Shown: one piece after another, positions 35,796 to 44,117 of the stretch
How positions within the stretch are numbered: the first letter of the stretch is position 1
Layout: the number at the start of each line of letters is the position of its first letter
NCBI RefSeq assembly: GCF_016765795.1
Contig: NZ_JAESVP010000002.1
Coordinates: 310,001 to 374,000, forward strand
Origin: Fuscibacter oryzae
Lineage (GTDB): Bacteria > Pseudomonadota > Alphaproteobacteria > Rhodobacterales > Rhodobacteraceae
DNA: 64,000 nucleotides
Direction: 5' to 3'
The notes under the pieces: model-generated
Told to the model about the DNA's origin: nothing
The model's database searches: none
What the model saw: only the letters and a program-made list of their open reading frames with translations
Translations under genes and position numbers: made by a program

Positions 35796-37208
35796 ATGGG
35801 CGGCTATTTCAACGAGATGTATGACGGCAAGTCCGTCAGAGCCCCCTACGCCAGATTGTCGGACTGGATGGCATCAATGCCGGCCGACCGGCGGCTGGAA
35901 AAGCAGGCCGAGGCCGAGGCCCTGTTTCGTCGGATCGGCATTACCTTTGCCGTCTACGGCGAGGGCGGCGACCCGGACCGTCTGATCCCGTTCGACATGT
36001 TTCCCCGCGTATTCACCGGCGCTGAGTGGAGCAAGCTGGAACGCGGCATCAAGCAACGGGCGCGGGCGCTGAACGCCTTTCTGGTAGACGTGTATGGGCG
36101 GGCCGAGATCGTGCGGGCCGGTCGTATACCCGCCAATCTGGTGTTTCAGAATGAGGCCTATGAGCGGGCGGTTTGCGGCTTTGTGCCGCCGAAGGGGGTG
36201 TATTCGCACATCGTCGGCGTTGACATCGTGCGCACCGGGCCAACCGATTTTCATGTGCTGGAGGACAATTGTCGTACCCCGTCGGGCGTGTCCTATATGC
36301 TGGAAAGCCGCGAGATGATGATGCGGATGTTCCCCGAACTGTTCCGCGAAAACCGGATCGAGCCGGTGGACCGTTACCCCGAGGCTTTGCGCCGCACCCT
36401 TGCCAGCGTGGCCCCCGCCAAGTGTGACCGGGAACCGACGGTGGTGATCCTGACCCCAGGCCATTTTAATTCGGCCTATTACGAACACAGCTTTCTGGCC
36501 GACCTGATGGGTGTGGAGCTGGTCGAAGGGGCGGATTTGTTCGTAGAGGGCGGTTTCGTCTGGATGCGCACGACCGAAGGGCCGAAGCGGGTGGATGTGA
36601 TTTATCGCCGGATTGATGATGCCTTCATCGACCCCTTGTGTTTCCGCCCCGACAGCATGCTGGGCGTGCCGGGGCTGATGGATGTGTATCGGTCGGGAGG
36701 GGTGACGATCTGTTCGGCGCCGGGAGCCGGAGTGGCCGATGACAAAGCGATTTATACATATGTACCAGAAATGGTGCGGTTTTATCTGGGCGAAGAACCG
36801 ATCATTCCGAATGTGCAGACCTGGAAATGTGGCGAGAAGGATGATCTTGGCCATGTGCTGGCCAACCTGCCCGATCTGGTCGTGAAAGAGGTGCATGGAT
36901 CGGGTGGCTATGGCATGTTGGTCGGCCCCAAATCGACCAAGGCGCAAATTGAAGAGTTTCGAGAGCTGATCAAGGCTGACCCCTCGAACTATATCGCGCA
37001 GCCCACGCTGGCCCTTTCCACCACGCCGACCTTTGTCGAGGAAGGCATAGCGCCGCGCCATGTGGACCTGCGGCCCTATTGCCTTGTGGGAGAAAGGATC
37101 GAACTGGTGCCCGGCGGGCTGACACGGGTGGCCTTGCGCGACGGCAGCCTTGTGGTGAACTCGTCGCAAGGCGGCGGGGTCAAGGATACCTGGGTTCTGG
37201 CGGAGTAA
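35796..37208 (+). CDS. Circularly permuted ATP-grasp protein (DUF404/DUF407)
   Basis: A 470-residue protein of the permuted ATP-grasp type found with alpha-E proteins. Typical segments are FNEMYDGKSVRAPYARLSDW at the N-terminus, RGIKQRARALNAFLVDVYG, HVLEDNCRTPSGVSYMLESR (metal/nucleotide site), VVKEVHGSGGYGMLVGP (glycine loop) and LSTTPTFVEEGIAPRHVDLR. Members are proposed to form amide bonds between small peptides or amino acids; no reaction is proven. First gene of a four-gene run with alpha-E, transglutaminase-like and Anbu genes. Confidence 0.9.
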   Translation: MGGYFNEMYDGKSVRAPYARLSDWMASMPADRRLEKQAEAEALFRRIGITFAVYGEGGDPDRLIPFDMFPRVFTGAEWSKLERGIKQRARALNAFLVDVYGRAEIVRAGRIPANLVFQNEAYERAVCGFVPPKGVYSHIVGVDIVRTGPTDFHVLEDNCRTPSGVSYMLESREMMMRMFPELFRENRIEPVDRYPEALRRTLASVAPAKCDREPTVVILTPGHFNSAYYEHSFLADLMGVELVEGADLFVEGGFVWMRTTEGPKRVDVIYRRIDDAFIDPLCFRPDSMLGVPGLMDVYRSGGVTICSAPGAGVADDKAIYTYVPEMVRFYLGEEPIIPNVQTWKCGEKDDLGHVLANLPDLVVKEVHGSGGYGMLVGPKSTKAQIEEFRELIKADPSNYIAQPTLALSTTPTFVEEGIAPRHVDLRPYCLVGERIELVPGGLTRVALRDGSLVVNSSQGGGVKDTWVLAE

Positions 37209-37214
37209 ACGGAC

Positions 37215-38159
37215 ATGCTTTCAAGGACCGCCGACAACCTGTATTGGATCGCCCGCTATATGGAGCGGGCAGAAACTGCCGCCCGGCTGCTGGAGGTGGG
37301 CGCGCGGATTTCGCTGCTGCCTTCGGCGCAAGGCTACCGGAACGATTGGGACAGCCTGTTGCGCGCCAGCGGTGGCGCGACGGGGTATGCCGAGAAATAT
37401 GGCCCGGCAGAGCAGAGGAACATTGAAAGCTGGCTGTTCTTTGACCGCGACAACCCGAACTCGGTTGCAAGCAGCATCACGGCTGCGCGGGAAAACGGGC
37501 GGATCGTCCGTACGGCGCTGACCAGTCAGGTGTGGGACGCACTGAACACCGCGTTTCAGGAGTTGAAGGGGCTGGAGGCGCGGCGCGGCGCGTGTGAGTT
37601 GTCAAAGCTGACCGACTGGACCATGAAGCAGACAGCCATGGCGCGGGGCGCGATTGATGCGACGCTGCTGCGTAACGATGGCTATAACTTCCTGAACATC
37701 GGCTATTATCTGGAACGCGGCGATAGCACAGCGCGGCTGATGGATGTGAAATACTACGTCCTGTTGCCACAGGTCGATTTTGTCGGCTCTGGCTTGGACA
37801 ATGACCAATGGTCGATGCTGTTGCGCGGCATGGGCGCGCAGCGGGCATTTCACTGGGCCTATGGCGGCGATGTCACGGCGCTGAAGATCGCGCATTTCCT
37901 GATTCTGAACCGGCAATGCCCAAGGTCGCTGATCACCTGCGTCGCGGGGATGGAAAACCATCTGGGACGCCTGTCCAAATATTACGGCAAGGAAACCCCC
38001 GCCCAGGCGGCGGTGCAAAAGCTGCTGGCCGAATTGGAGAGCCAGACGCCGGAGGCAATTTTCGATGAGGGTCTGCACGAGTTTCTGATCCGCTTTGTCG
38101 GCCAGTCGGCAGGGTTGGGCGCGGTGATCCGCGACAGCTATCTTTCGGGAGATATGTGA
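37215..38159 (+). CDS. Alpha-E domain protein (DUF403)
   Basis: A 314-residue, almost wholly helical protein opening MLSRTADNLYWIARYMERAE, the alpha-E signature, with repeated RGD/RENxR-like helices (SITAARENGRIVRTALTS, YLERGDSTARLMDVKY). It is always linked with permuted ATP-grasp proteins and thought to be its partner or scaffold. It starts 6 bases after the ATP-grasp stop, and its TGA overlaps the next gene start by one base. Confidence 0.9.
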   Translation: MLSRTADNLYWIARYMERAETAARLLEVGARISLLPSAQGYRNDWDSLLRASGGATGYAEKYGPAEQRNIESWLFFDRDNPNSVASSITAARENGRIVRTALTSQVWDALNTAFQELKGLEARRGACELSKLTDWTMKQTAMARGAIDATLLRNDGYNFLNIGYYLERGDSTARLMDVKYYVLLPQVDFVGSGLDNDQWSMLLRGMGAQRAFHWAYGGDVTALKIAHFLILNRQCPRSLITCVAGMENHLGRLSKYYGKETPAQAAVQKLLAELESQTPEAIFDEGLHEFLIRFVGQSAGLGAVIRDSYLSGDM

Positions 38160-39013
38160 TGTTGCTGAGCATCGATCACGTCACGACCTATCGCTATGAC
38201 AGCCCGGCGCGCGGCGTTGTGCAAAGCCACCGGCTGACCCCATCCCGGTTTGAAGGCCAGCGCGTGCTGGCTTGGGAGGTTTCGGTGACCGGCGGGGTCG
38301 AAGGCGGCAGCTTTCGCGATGGCGCGGGCGATTGGGTGCAGGGTTGGTCGGTCAAGGGGCCGGTCGAGGAAATCGAGGTGCGGGTCAGGGGGCAGATCGA
38401 AACCTTTGATACCTCGGGAATGCTGAAGGGCCACCGCGAGATGGTGCCGCCCGAAGCATATCTGCGCGACACACCCGCAACCGAAGCGGATGAGGCGCTT
38501 CGGCTGCTGGCGGAATCGGCGCGCCATGATGAGCCTTTGTCCTATGCCCATGCGCTGGCCTTTGCTGTTGCCGGGGCGATTGCCTACAGGCCCGGCGTCA
38601 CCGATGCCCATACCACGGCTGCCGAGGCCCTGGCTGCGGGAGAGGGAGTGTGCCAGGACCATGCCCATGCGCTGATTGCCTGCGCGCGGGTGGCGGGGTT
38701 TCCGGCGCGCTATGTCTCTGGCTATCTGTTCGCCGATGCCGAGGGCACCCCGCACGAGGCCGCCCATGCCTGGGCAGAGCTGTTTGTGCCGGGCTATGGC
38801 TGGATCGGATTCGACCCGGCCAACCGCTGCTGCCCCGATCAGCGCTATGTGCGGCTTGGCTCTGGCCTTGACGCCCGCGAGGCGGCCCCCATTCGCGGTA
38901 CAGCGCGGGGTGCAGGCGCCGAACATCTGAAGGTTGCGGTGTCAGTCCAACCCCCAGAGGCTGTCAAGTCCACTGCCAGCCAGTCGGTTGCAACCCAGTC
39001 TCAGGCGCAATAG
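38159..39013 (+). CDS. Transglutaminase-like cysteine peptidase family protein
   Basis: A 284-residue protein: a beta-rich N-terminal domain (LSIDHVTTYRYDSPARGVVQ) then a transglutaminase-like core with catalytic Cys in GEGVCQDHAHALIACAR, His in PHEAAHAWAELF and Asp in WIGFDPANR. These enzymes are probably peptidases or amidotransferases acting on a peptide product of the ATP-grasp system. ATG 38159 is favoured over GTG 38156, since GGGAGA is then 6 bases away; the overlap with the alpha-E stop is TGATG. Confidence 0.9.
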   Translation: MLLSIDHVTTYRYDSPARGVVQSHRLTPSRFEGQRVLAWEVSVTGGVEGGSFRDGAGDWVQGWSVKGPVEEIEVRVRGQIETFDTSGMLKGHREMVPPEAYLRDTPATEADEALRLLAESARHDEPLSYAHALAFAVAGAIAYRPGVTDAHTTAAEALAAGEGVCQDHAHALIACARVAGFPARYVSGYLFADAEGTPHEAAHAWAELFVPGYGWIGFDPANRCCPDQRYVRLGSGLDAREAAPIRGTARGAGAEHLKVAVSVQPPEAVKSTASQSVATQSQAQ

Positions 39014-39037
39014 GGTCTGCGGAAACTGGGGGGCAGG

Positions 39038-39763
39038 ATGACCTATTGCGTTGGGCTTTTGTTGAATGAGGGCATGGTTTGCCTGTCGGATACCCGCACC
39101 AACGCGGGGCTGGACAACATTGCCACCTATCGCAAGATGTTTCATTTCGAGGCGCCGGGCGAGCGTATCATCAGCATCATGACCGCAGGGTCGCTGTCGG
39201 TGACGCAGACCACCATCGCGCGGCTGCGCGAAGCGGTGGAGGATGCCGATGCGACGCCGGAAACCTCGATCCTGCTGGCACCGACGCTGCTGAAGGTGGC
39301 CTCGATGATCGGCAACACGCTGTCCGAGGTGCGGGCCGAGGTGAATGAAAAGCTGTCGGCCAGTCAGGCCAGCGCCAGCGCCTCTATGATCGTAGCGGGG
39401 CAACGGCGCGGGGGCGCGATGCGGCTGTTCCTGATCTACCCCGAGGGCAATTTCATCGAAGCCACCGAGGACACTCCCTTCTTGCAGATCGGTGAGCATA
39501 AATACGGCAAGCCGATTCTGGACCGGGTGGTGAAGATGACGACCTGTATCGCCGATGCGGAGAAGGCAGTGCTGCTGTCGATGGATTCGACGCTGCGGTC
39601 GAACCTGTCGGTGGGCATGCCACTGGATCTGTGTGTGATCGAGAAGGATGCGCTGAAGGTCAGCCGTCAACGCCGGATCGAGGCGGGGGATGCCGGGTTT
39701 CGCGCCATGTCGGAGGCCTGGTCCAAGGCTTTGCGCGACGGGTTCCTTCAGATCACGCTTTAA
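39038..39763 (+). CDS. Anbu-type proteasome-like peptidase
   Basis: A 241-residue NTN hydrolase related to HslV and proteasome beta subunits. The second residue is Thr (MTYCVGLLLNEGMVCLSDTR), the expected N-terminal nucleophile after Met removal; SDTR and ISIMTAGSLSVTQ are strong family matches. Anbu assembles into open helical or ring forms and its substrate is unknown. Its gene neighbourhood (ATP-grasp, alpha-E, transglutaminase) is the classical Anbu operon, here 24 bases after the transglutaminase gene. It overlaps the convergent regulator gene by 11 bases. Confidence 0.92.
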   Translation: MTYCVGLLLNEGMVCLSDTRTNAGLDNIATYRKMFHFEAPGERIISIMTAGSLSVTQTTIARLREAVEDADATPETSILLAPTLLKVASMIGNTLSEVRAEVNEKLSASQASASASMIVAGQRRGGAMRLFLIYPEGNFIEATEDTPFLQIGEHKYGKPILDRVVKMTTCIADAEKAVLLSMDSTLRSNLSVGMPLDLCVIEKDALKVSRQRRIEAGDAGFRAMSEAWSKALRDGFLQITL

Positions 39764-39968
39764 GCGATTTCAGGATGTGAACCCGGATCGCCGAGGCCAG
39801 CCCGACATCGGGTGGGCGAGTGGCATCAATTTCTGCTGCCAGCGTATTCAGGCTAACGGCGCGGGCGGTGGCGAGGGCGCGAAACGCCTCCCAGAACTCG
39901 ACCTCCATCGACACGCTGGTGCGGTGGCCGCGCAGGGTCAGCGAGTGTTTTTCGGGGCGTCCGGTCAT
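39753..39968 (-). CDS. Ribbon-helix-helix domain DNA-binding protein
   Basis: A 71-residue protein MTGRPEKHSLTLRGHRTSVS, followed by two helices (EFWEAFRALATARAVSLNTL and SAIRVHILKSLKA), matching the small RHH_4 family commonly found downstream of fumC in Rhodobacteraceae. The ribbon LTLRGHRTSVSME would contact DNA as a dimer. It starts at 39968; an upstream in-frame ATG at 40025 lies inside the palindromic array and is rejected. Three palindromic cores at 22-bp spacing lie 17-75 bases upstream, a natural candidate for autoregulation. Confidence 0.82.
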   Translation of the reverse strand: MTGRPEKHSLTLRGHRTSVSMEVEFWEAFRALATARAVSLNTLAAEIDATRPPDVGLASAIRVHILKSLKA

Positions 39969-39984
39969 TGCAGCCTGATAAAAC

Positions 39985-40044
39985 CCTTGGAAGGATTTTA
40001 CAAATTTCTTCCAAGAAATTTGCAAGTTTCTTGGAAGAAACTTG
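39985..40044. promoter_or_regulatory. Tandem palindromic operator-like array upstream of the RHH gene
   Basis: Two adjacent 22-bp palindromes occupy 40001-40022 (arms CAAATTTCTT/AAGAAATTTG, centre CC) and 40023-40044 (arms CAAGTTTCTT/AAGAAACTTG, centre GG). A third, shorter one has its core CCTT-GG-AAGG at 39985-39994. The 8-base cores begin at 39986, 40008 and 40030, exactly 22 bases apart. The two full sites are also complementary to each other over 14 bases, so the transcript could fold into a hairpin. Position ahead of the RHH start suggests operators for that protein; this is inference. Confidence 0.7.
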
Positions 40045-40046
40045 GG

Positions 40047-40277
40047 CTAGACCACGATCCTGACCGGCCCTGCATTGCAGAAGATCACGAAATGCCCGCT
40101 GTTTTCAACCGCGCGATAGCCGCGTCGCGCGATCTTTTTCACGAATCTGTCGCGCCCGATCAGGCGCTCAACATCCGAGACCCTGCGCCGCACAATTCCG
40201 CCTTCGGCGGCGGTGCGGGCCGAAAACATCTGGGCGACCCAGCGGTCGGGTGACATATGGTTGGTCATAGGTTGCAT
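40047..40277 (-). CDS. Small conserved protein of unknown function
   Basis: A 76-residue basic protein containing MSPDRWVAQMFSARTAAEGG, IVRRRVSDVERLIGRDRFVK and the tail RAVENSGHFVIFCNAGPVRI. Similar short proteins occur as single genes in Rhodobacteraceae, sometimes misnamed as isomerases; I do not recognise a function. Start at 40277 is firm because a strong AGGAGGTG lies before it; the longer frame to 40391 overlaps the DUF4169 gene. It follows DUF4169 and precedes the palindromic array and RHH gene. Confidence 0.72.
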   Translation of the reverse strand: MQPMTNHMSPDRWVAQMFSARTAAEGGIVRRRVSDVERLIGRDRFVKKIARRGYRAVENSGHFVIFCNAGPVRIVV

Positions 40278-40323
40278 CAGACACCTCCTGCCGGAAGCCT
40301 GACGCATCACGGTTAACCGGGCG

Positions 40324-40500
40324 CTAATCGTCCAGCTTGTGGCCATCAAGATCGCGGGCCGCTTTTTCCGCCTGCGCCTTTTGCACCTCACGCTCGGCCT
40401 TGGTCAGCCCGAATTTTGCGGCGTTCTCGTCACCCTTCTGGCGGGCGGCCTTGCGGGCCGCCTGCTTTTTTGCGCTGCGCAGGTTGACCACCTCGCCCAT
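40324..40500 (-). CDS. DUF4169 family protein
   Basis: A 58-residue, highly charged helical protein: MGEVVNLRSAKKQAARKAAR, then FGLTKAEREVQKAQAEKAAR and DLDGHKLDD. These segments match DUF4169 (VNLR..ARK, FG.sKAER, KAARDLDxH). It is short enough to be missed by length cut-offs. It begins 5 bases after the fumC stop, so it is almost certainly co-transcribed with fumC, an arrangement conserved in the family. Function unknown; a nucleic-acid- or protein-binding helix is plausible from its charge. Confidence 0.85.
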   Translation of the reverse strand: MGEVVNLRSAKKQAARKAARQKGDENAAKFGLTKAEREVQKAQAEKAARDLDGHKLDD

Positions 40501-40505
40501 GATGA

Positions 40506-41900
40506 TCAGCCTTTGGGGCTGATCATATCTTCGGGGCGGACCACGCGGTCAAAGGTTTCGCCATCGACATAGCCCAGGGCAATCGCCTCTTCGCGCAGGG
40601 TGGTGCCGTTCTTGTGCGCGGTTTTAGCAACTTTGGTCGCGGCGTCATAGCCGATGGTGGGGGCCAGTGCGGTCACCAGCATCAGGCTTTCCTTCATCAG
40701 CTTGTCGATCCGTGCCGTGTTGGCTTGGGTGCCCACAACCATGTTGTCGGTGAACGACCCCGCCGCATCGCCCAAAAGCTGCATCGATTGCAGCACGTTA
40801 TAGGACATCATCGGGTTATAGACGTTCAGTTCGAAATGCCCTTGCGACCCGGCAAAGCCCACCGCGGCATCATTGCCCATGACATGGGCGCAGACCATGG
40901 TCAGCGCCTCGGCCTGCGTCGGGTTGACCTTGCCCGGCATGATCGAGGAACCCGGTTCGTTTTCCGGCAGGATAAGTTCCCCAAGGCCCGAGCGGGGGCC
41001 AGAACCCAAGAGGCGCAGGTCGTTGGCAATCTTGAACAAGCTGGCGGCAACGGTTTTCAAGGCACCCGAGAACATGACCATGGCATCATGCGCCGCCAGC
41101 GCCTCGAACTTGTTCGGGGCGGTGACGAAGGGCAGGCCGGTGATCTCGGCAATCGCCGCCGCCACGCGGGTATCCCAGCCGACACGGGTGTTAAGGCCGG
41201 TGCCCACGGCGGTGCCGCCCTGGGCCAGCTCATAAATGTCGGGCAGGCAGGCTTTGACGCGGGCAATGCCCTTTTCAACCTGTTTGGCGTAGCCCGAGAA
41301 TTCCTGGCCCAAAGTCAGAGGGGTCGCGTCCTGCGTATGGGTGCGGCCGATCTTGATGATGTCCTTGAACTCCACCGCTTTCGCCGCCAGCGCCTTGTGC
41401 AGTTTTTCAAGGCCGGGGATCAGCACATCCCGTGCCAGCATGCCGATGGCGACGTGCATCGCGGTAGGGAAGGTGTCGTTCGACGACTGGCCCATGTTCA
41501 CATGGTCATTCGGGTGGATCGGCTTTTTCGACCCCATCACCCCGCCCAAGCTTTCAATTGCCCGGTTCGAGATGACCTCGTTCGCGTTCATGTTCGACTG
41601 GGTGCCAGAGCCGGTTTGCCATACGACCAGCGGGAAGTTGTCATCGAACTTGCCGTCGATCACCTCGGTTGCCGCCGCTGCGATGGCATTGCCCAGATCG
41701 GCCGGGATGTCGCCTTGGGCGATGTTCACCAAAGCGCAGGCCTTTTTGATCACGCCCAAGGCGCGGATGATCGGAACCGGCTGACGCTCCCATCCGATGG
41801 GAAAGTTGATGATCGAGCGCTGGGTCTGTGCCCCCCAATACTTGTTGGCGGGCACTTCAAGCGGGCCGAAGCTGTCGGTCTCGGTACGGGTTGCGGTCAT
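40506..41900 (-). CDS. fumC: Fumarate hydratase, class II
   Basis: A 464-residue iron-independent fumarase of the TCA cycle converting fumarate to malate. The protein opens [20 protein letters not shown]; fumarase/aspartase signatures are [32 protein letters not shown] and the lyase signature [13 protein letters not shown], with the catalytic His in [17 protein letters not shown] 41900 is preceded by AGGAGG; an upstream TTG is not needed. It is the head of a run fumC-DUF4169-small gene-RHH. Confidence 0.96.
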   Translation of the reverse strand: MTATRTETDSFGPLEVPANKYWGAQTQRSIINFPIGWERQPVPIIRALGVIKKACALVNIAQGDIPADLGNAIAAAATEVIDGKFDDNFPLVVWQTGSGTQSNMNANEVISNRAIESLGGVMGSKKPIHPNDHVNMGQSSNDTFPTAMHVAIGMLARDVLIPGLEKLHKALAAKAVEFKDIIKIGRTHTQDATPLTLGQEFSGYAKQVEKGIARVKACLPDIYELAQGGTAVGTGLNTRVGWDTRVAAAIAEITGLPFVTAPNKFEALAAHDAMVMFSGALKTVAASLFKIANDLRLLGSGPRSGLGELILPENEPGSSIMPGKVNPTQAEALTMVCAHVMGNDAAVGFAGSQGHFELNVYNPMMSYNVLQSMQLLGDAAGSFTDNMVVGTQANTARIDKLMKESLMLVTALAPTIGYDAATKVAKTAHKNGTTLREEAIALGYVDGETFDRVVRPEDMISPKG

Positions 41901-41984
41901 GGCCAAACCTCCTGCAAAGCTGGTGCCGTGATAGGCGGGCGGCGGGCGGAAATCAATCGGTATGCGGTTGCATACCGAGAGAAT

Positions 41985-42542
41985 TCAGGCCTGATACAAG
42001 CGGTAAATCCGCGCAGGGGGAATGTTTGCCCAAACCTTGCGCCCCAGCTCCGACCGCAAGCCCAGACGACGCAGCTCTGCCTCATCCAGCGCGGGGCGGT
42101 CGGCATAGGTGAACTGCACAAAGCTGCCGCCGGGGGCCAAAATGGAAAAGGCGGTGCGCAGGATTTCCTGCCGCAGCGGGCCAGGGAAGGACAGCAGCGG
42201 CAGACCGGAAATCACATGGGCAACACCGGGGGGCAGCAGGTTGGGTGCCGCTTGCGCCGGTCCGTGGTGGATGGTCACGCCGCGAAAGCGGTCTTGCAGA
42301 TGGCGGACAAATTCGCCGTTCATCTCGAACAGGGTCAGGTCTGCCGGGGCGACGCCAGCCTCAAGAATTGCATGGGTGATGCGCCCGGTTCCGGGGCCGA
42401 ATTCGACGACACGGCCAGTATTCGGACCCAGCCCTTCGGCCATGCCGCGCGCCAGCCAGCGCGAGGATGGAACGACAGAGGAAATATCACGCGGGTTCGA
42501 CAGGAACTGGCGCAGGAAAAGCGTTGCTTCGTTTGACATCAT
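41985..42542 (-). CDS. Class I SAM-dependent methyltransferase, phospholipid N-methyltransferase (PmtA)-like
   Basis: A 185-residue methyltransferase. The SAM-binding motif I is VVEFGPGTGRITHAIL, with an acidic motif II in LTLFEMNGEF and a ISGLPLLSFPGPLRQEIL segment like that of alphaproteobacterial PmtA, which methylates phosphatidylethanolamine to phosphatidylcholine. The N-terminal FLRQFLSNPRDISSVVPSSR is also a PmtA/KsgA-type lead-in. rRNA dimethyltransferase-like alternatives are less likely given the length. It begins directly after the sspB stop codon, so the two are coupled. Confidence 0.75.
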   Translation of the reverse strand: MMSNEATLFLRQFLSNPRDISSVVPSSRWLARGMAEGLGPNTGRVVEFGPGTGRITHAILEAGVAPADLTLFEMNGEFVRHLQDRFRGVTIHHGPAQAAPNLLPPGVAHVISGLPLLSFPGPLRQEILRTAFSILAPGGSFVQFTYADRPALDEAELRRLGLRSELGRKVWANIPPARIYRLYQA

Positions 42543-43013
42543 CTAGCCCTTGCGGAAACGATCCAGTTGAACAACCTGCGCATCGCGACCGGGCGAAGGC
42601 GGGTCATCTTCTGGGTCGTCATCGCCGTCCTCTTCGTCCTCCTCCTCATCTTCGTCCTGATCATGCGATTCAAAGCGCAGGCCGAATTCGACCGAGGGAT
42701 CGACAAAGGTGCGGATCGCATCGAACGGAATGATCAAAGGTTCCGGGCTGTTGCCAAAGTTCAGCGTGACAGAAAAGCCTTCGTCGGTGACGACAAGGTT
42801 TTCGAACCAGTTCTGGATGACCACGGTCATGTCGCCCGGATAACGGGCGTGCAGCCAGTCGGCGATGGCGACACCGGGGTAATTGGTGTCGAAGGTGATG
42901 AAGAAATGATGCGCGCCGGGCAAACCGTCCCGCGCCACATCCTCGAGCACGGTGCGGATCAGGCCGCGCATGGCCCTGTGCATCAGGCCACCGTAGTCGA
43001 TCGTTTTCGCCAT
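42543..43013 (-). CDS. sspB: SspB-family ClpXP adaptor protein
   Basis: A 156-residue adaptor that delivers ssrA-tagged proteins to ClpXP. The folded domain spans about residues 1-115 (MAKTIDYGGLMHRAMRGLIR, HFFITFDTNYPGVAIADWLH, MTVVIQNWFENLVV); then an acidic linker (DQDEDEEEDEED) and the ClpX-docking tail AQVVQLDRFRKG. The domain order and acidic linker are typical of the alphaproteobacterial form. The tagging RNA itself (ssrA) lies only 3.5 kb away. Confidence 0.9.
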   Translation of the reverse strand: MAKTIDYGGLMHRAMRGLIRTVLEDVARDGLPGAHHFFITFDTNYPGVAIADWLHARYPGDMTVVIQNWFENLVVTDEGFSVTLNFGNSPEPLIIPFDAIRTFVDPSVEFGLRFESHDQDEDEEEDEEDGDDDPEDDPPSPGRDAQVVQLDRFRKG

Positions 43014-43118
43014 GCGTCCGTCCCTTGGCCCGTAAATGCTGCGTTGCGGCCAGCATAAGGGATTCGCCCCCGAAGGAAAGAGGGCCCGAAGGAAAGTGGT
43101 TGTGGGCAGGAATGGAGC

Positions 43119-43144
43119 GGGGCGGCAGGTTGCCCCGCCGCCCC
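43119..43144 (-). terminator. Hairpin downstream of ndk
   Basis: GGGGCGGC (43119-43126) pairs with GCCGCCCC (43137-43144) over a 10-base loop, about 54 bases after the ndk stop in the ndk-sspB gap. No clear T-run follows on the minus strand, so efficiency is unknown. The remaining part of the 184-base gap shows nothing else. Confidence 0.55.
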
Positions 43145-43197
43145 GAATGCAATTGAACGAATTTGCAAACGTCCTGAACGAAATTTGCGGCGCGCCC

Positions 43198-43620
43198 TTA
43201 GCCGACCAGTTCAAGACCCGAGAAGAAGAAGGCAATCTCGCGCGCAGCCGAGGCAGCGCTGTCGGAACCGTGAACCGAGTTTTCGCCCTTGGACAGCGCG
43301 AATTCCTTGCGGATGGTGCCGGCATCGGCCTGGGCCGGGTCGGTCGCGCCCATGACTTCGCGGTTCTTCAGAATGGCGCCATCGCCTTCCAGAACCTGCA
43401 CCACAACGGGTTCCGAAGCCATATAGGCGACCAGCTCACCATAGAAACCGCGCTCTTTATGCTCGGCATAGAATTCACCGGCTTGCGCTTCGGTCAGGTG
43501 GATGCGCTTGGACGCGACAACGCGCAGGCCCGCGTCTTCGAACTTGGCAACGATCTTGCCAGTCAGGTTGCGCTTGGTGGCATCGGGTTTGACGATCGAA
43601 AGGGTACGTTCGGTGGCCAT
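43198..43620 (-). CDS. ndk: Nucleoside diphosphate kinase
   Basis: A 140-residue kinase balancing nucleoside di- and triphosphates. It opens [20 protein letters not shown]; the phospho-acceptor His lies in [20 protein letters not shown] near residue 117; [17 protein letters not shown] is the substrate-loop region. Start at 43620 has GGAGAG upstream. It is the first gene of the ndk-sspB-methyltransferase-fumC minus-strand run. Confidence 0.96.
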   Translation of the reverse strand: MATERTLSIVKPDATKRNLTGKIVAKFEDAGLRVVASKRIHLTEAQAGEFYAEHKERGFYGELVAYMASEPVVVQVLEGDGAILKNREVMGATDPAQADAGTIRKEFALSKGENSVHGSDSAASAAREIAFFFSGLELVG

Positions 43621-43778
43621 CTGGCTCTCCATATGCTGGGGCCGGGGTGGCCCGTTCGGATGGCGCGCCTGCTATCATGGGTTCATGACAAAGGAAAGAT
43701 GGGCTGCGGCAGTCTGTCAGTTGCCAGAAAACAAGAATCCAAGCAAAATACTCGGAAATTATCCAGCCGGAGACCAAA

Positions 43779-44066
43779 ATGCTGCGTCTTGCCCTTGTTG
43801 CCGTCTTGTCCGCTTTGCCGATTGCCGCATTGGCGGATGGCAAGGCCCCGGAGGCGTTTACCCTGAAATACGAGATGTTTGAGCAGGGTATTGCCCATGT
43901 CGATCTTCAGGTTTGCCCCGAGCCTTTGCAGGCACCGGGCCGGTTCTGTCGGGCGACGCTGATCAATGGGATGATCAATGTCTTTGCCTTTGACGAAAAG
44001 GGTGACCAGCCGCTTGTCGGGTTCCAAAGCTGGAATGCGGCGTTGCTGGATGGTCTTCTCGACTGA
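43779..44066 (+). CDS. Small secreted protein of unknown function
   Basis: A 95-residue protein with a signal peptide (MLRLALVAVLSALPIAALA, cleaved before DGKAPEAF). The mature part has two Cys (VCPEPLQAPGRFCRA), which could form a disulfide in the periplasm. LINGMINVFAFDEKGDQPLV suggests a beta-sheet fold. I do not recognise a family. The gene is divergent from ndk and 51 bases before the ABC-F start. Confidence 0.7.
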   Translation: MLRLALVAVLSALPIAALADGKAPEAFTLKYEMFEQGIAHVDLQVCPEPLQAPGRFCRATLINGMINVFAFDEKGDQPLVGFQSWNAALLDGLLD

Positions 44067-44117
44067 TCTTTTGGCAGACGGTTGACCTTGGGCGTCGCTT
44101 CGGCCAAGCGTTCGCCC

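Noticed and set aside
40614-42536. 640-residue open frame antisense to fumC and the methyltransferase gene
   Set aside because: Shadow frame from GC-rich codon bias; fumC on the other strand has complete family motifs and a good ribosome site.
42590-42660. Acidic low-complexity tract (DEDEEEDEED) as a repeat expansion
   Set aside because: It is the normal flexible acidic linker of alphaproteobacterial SspB.
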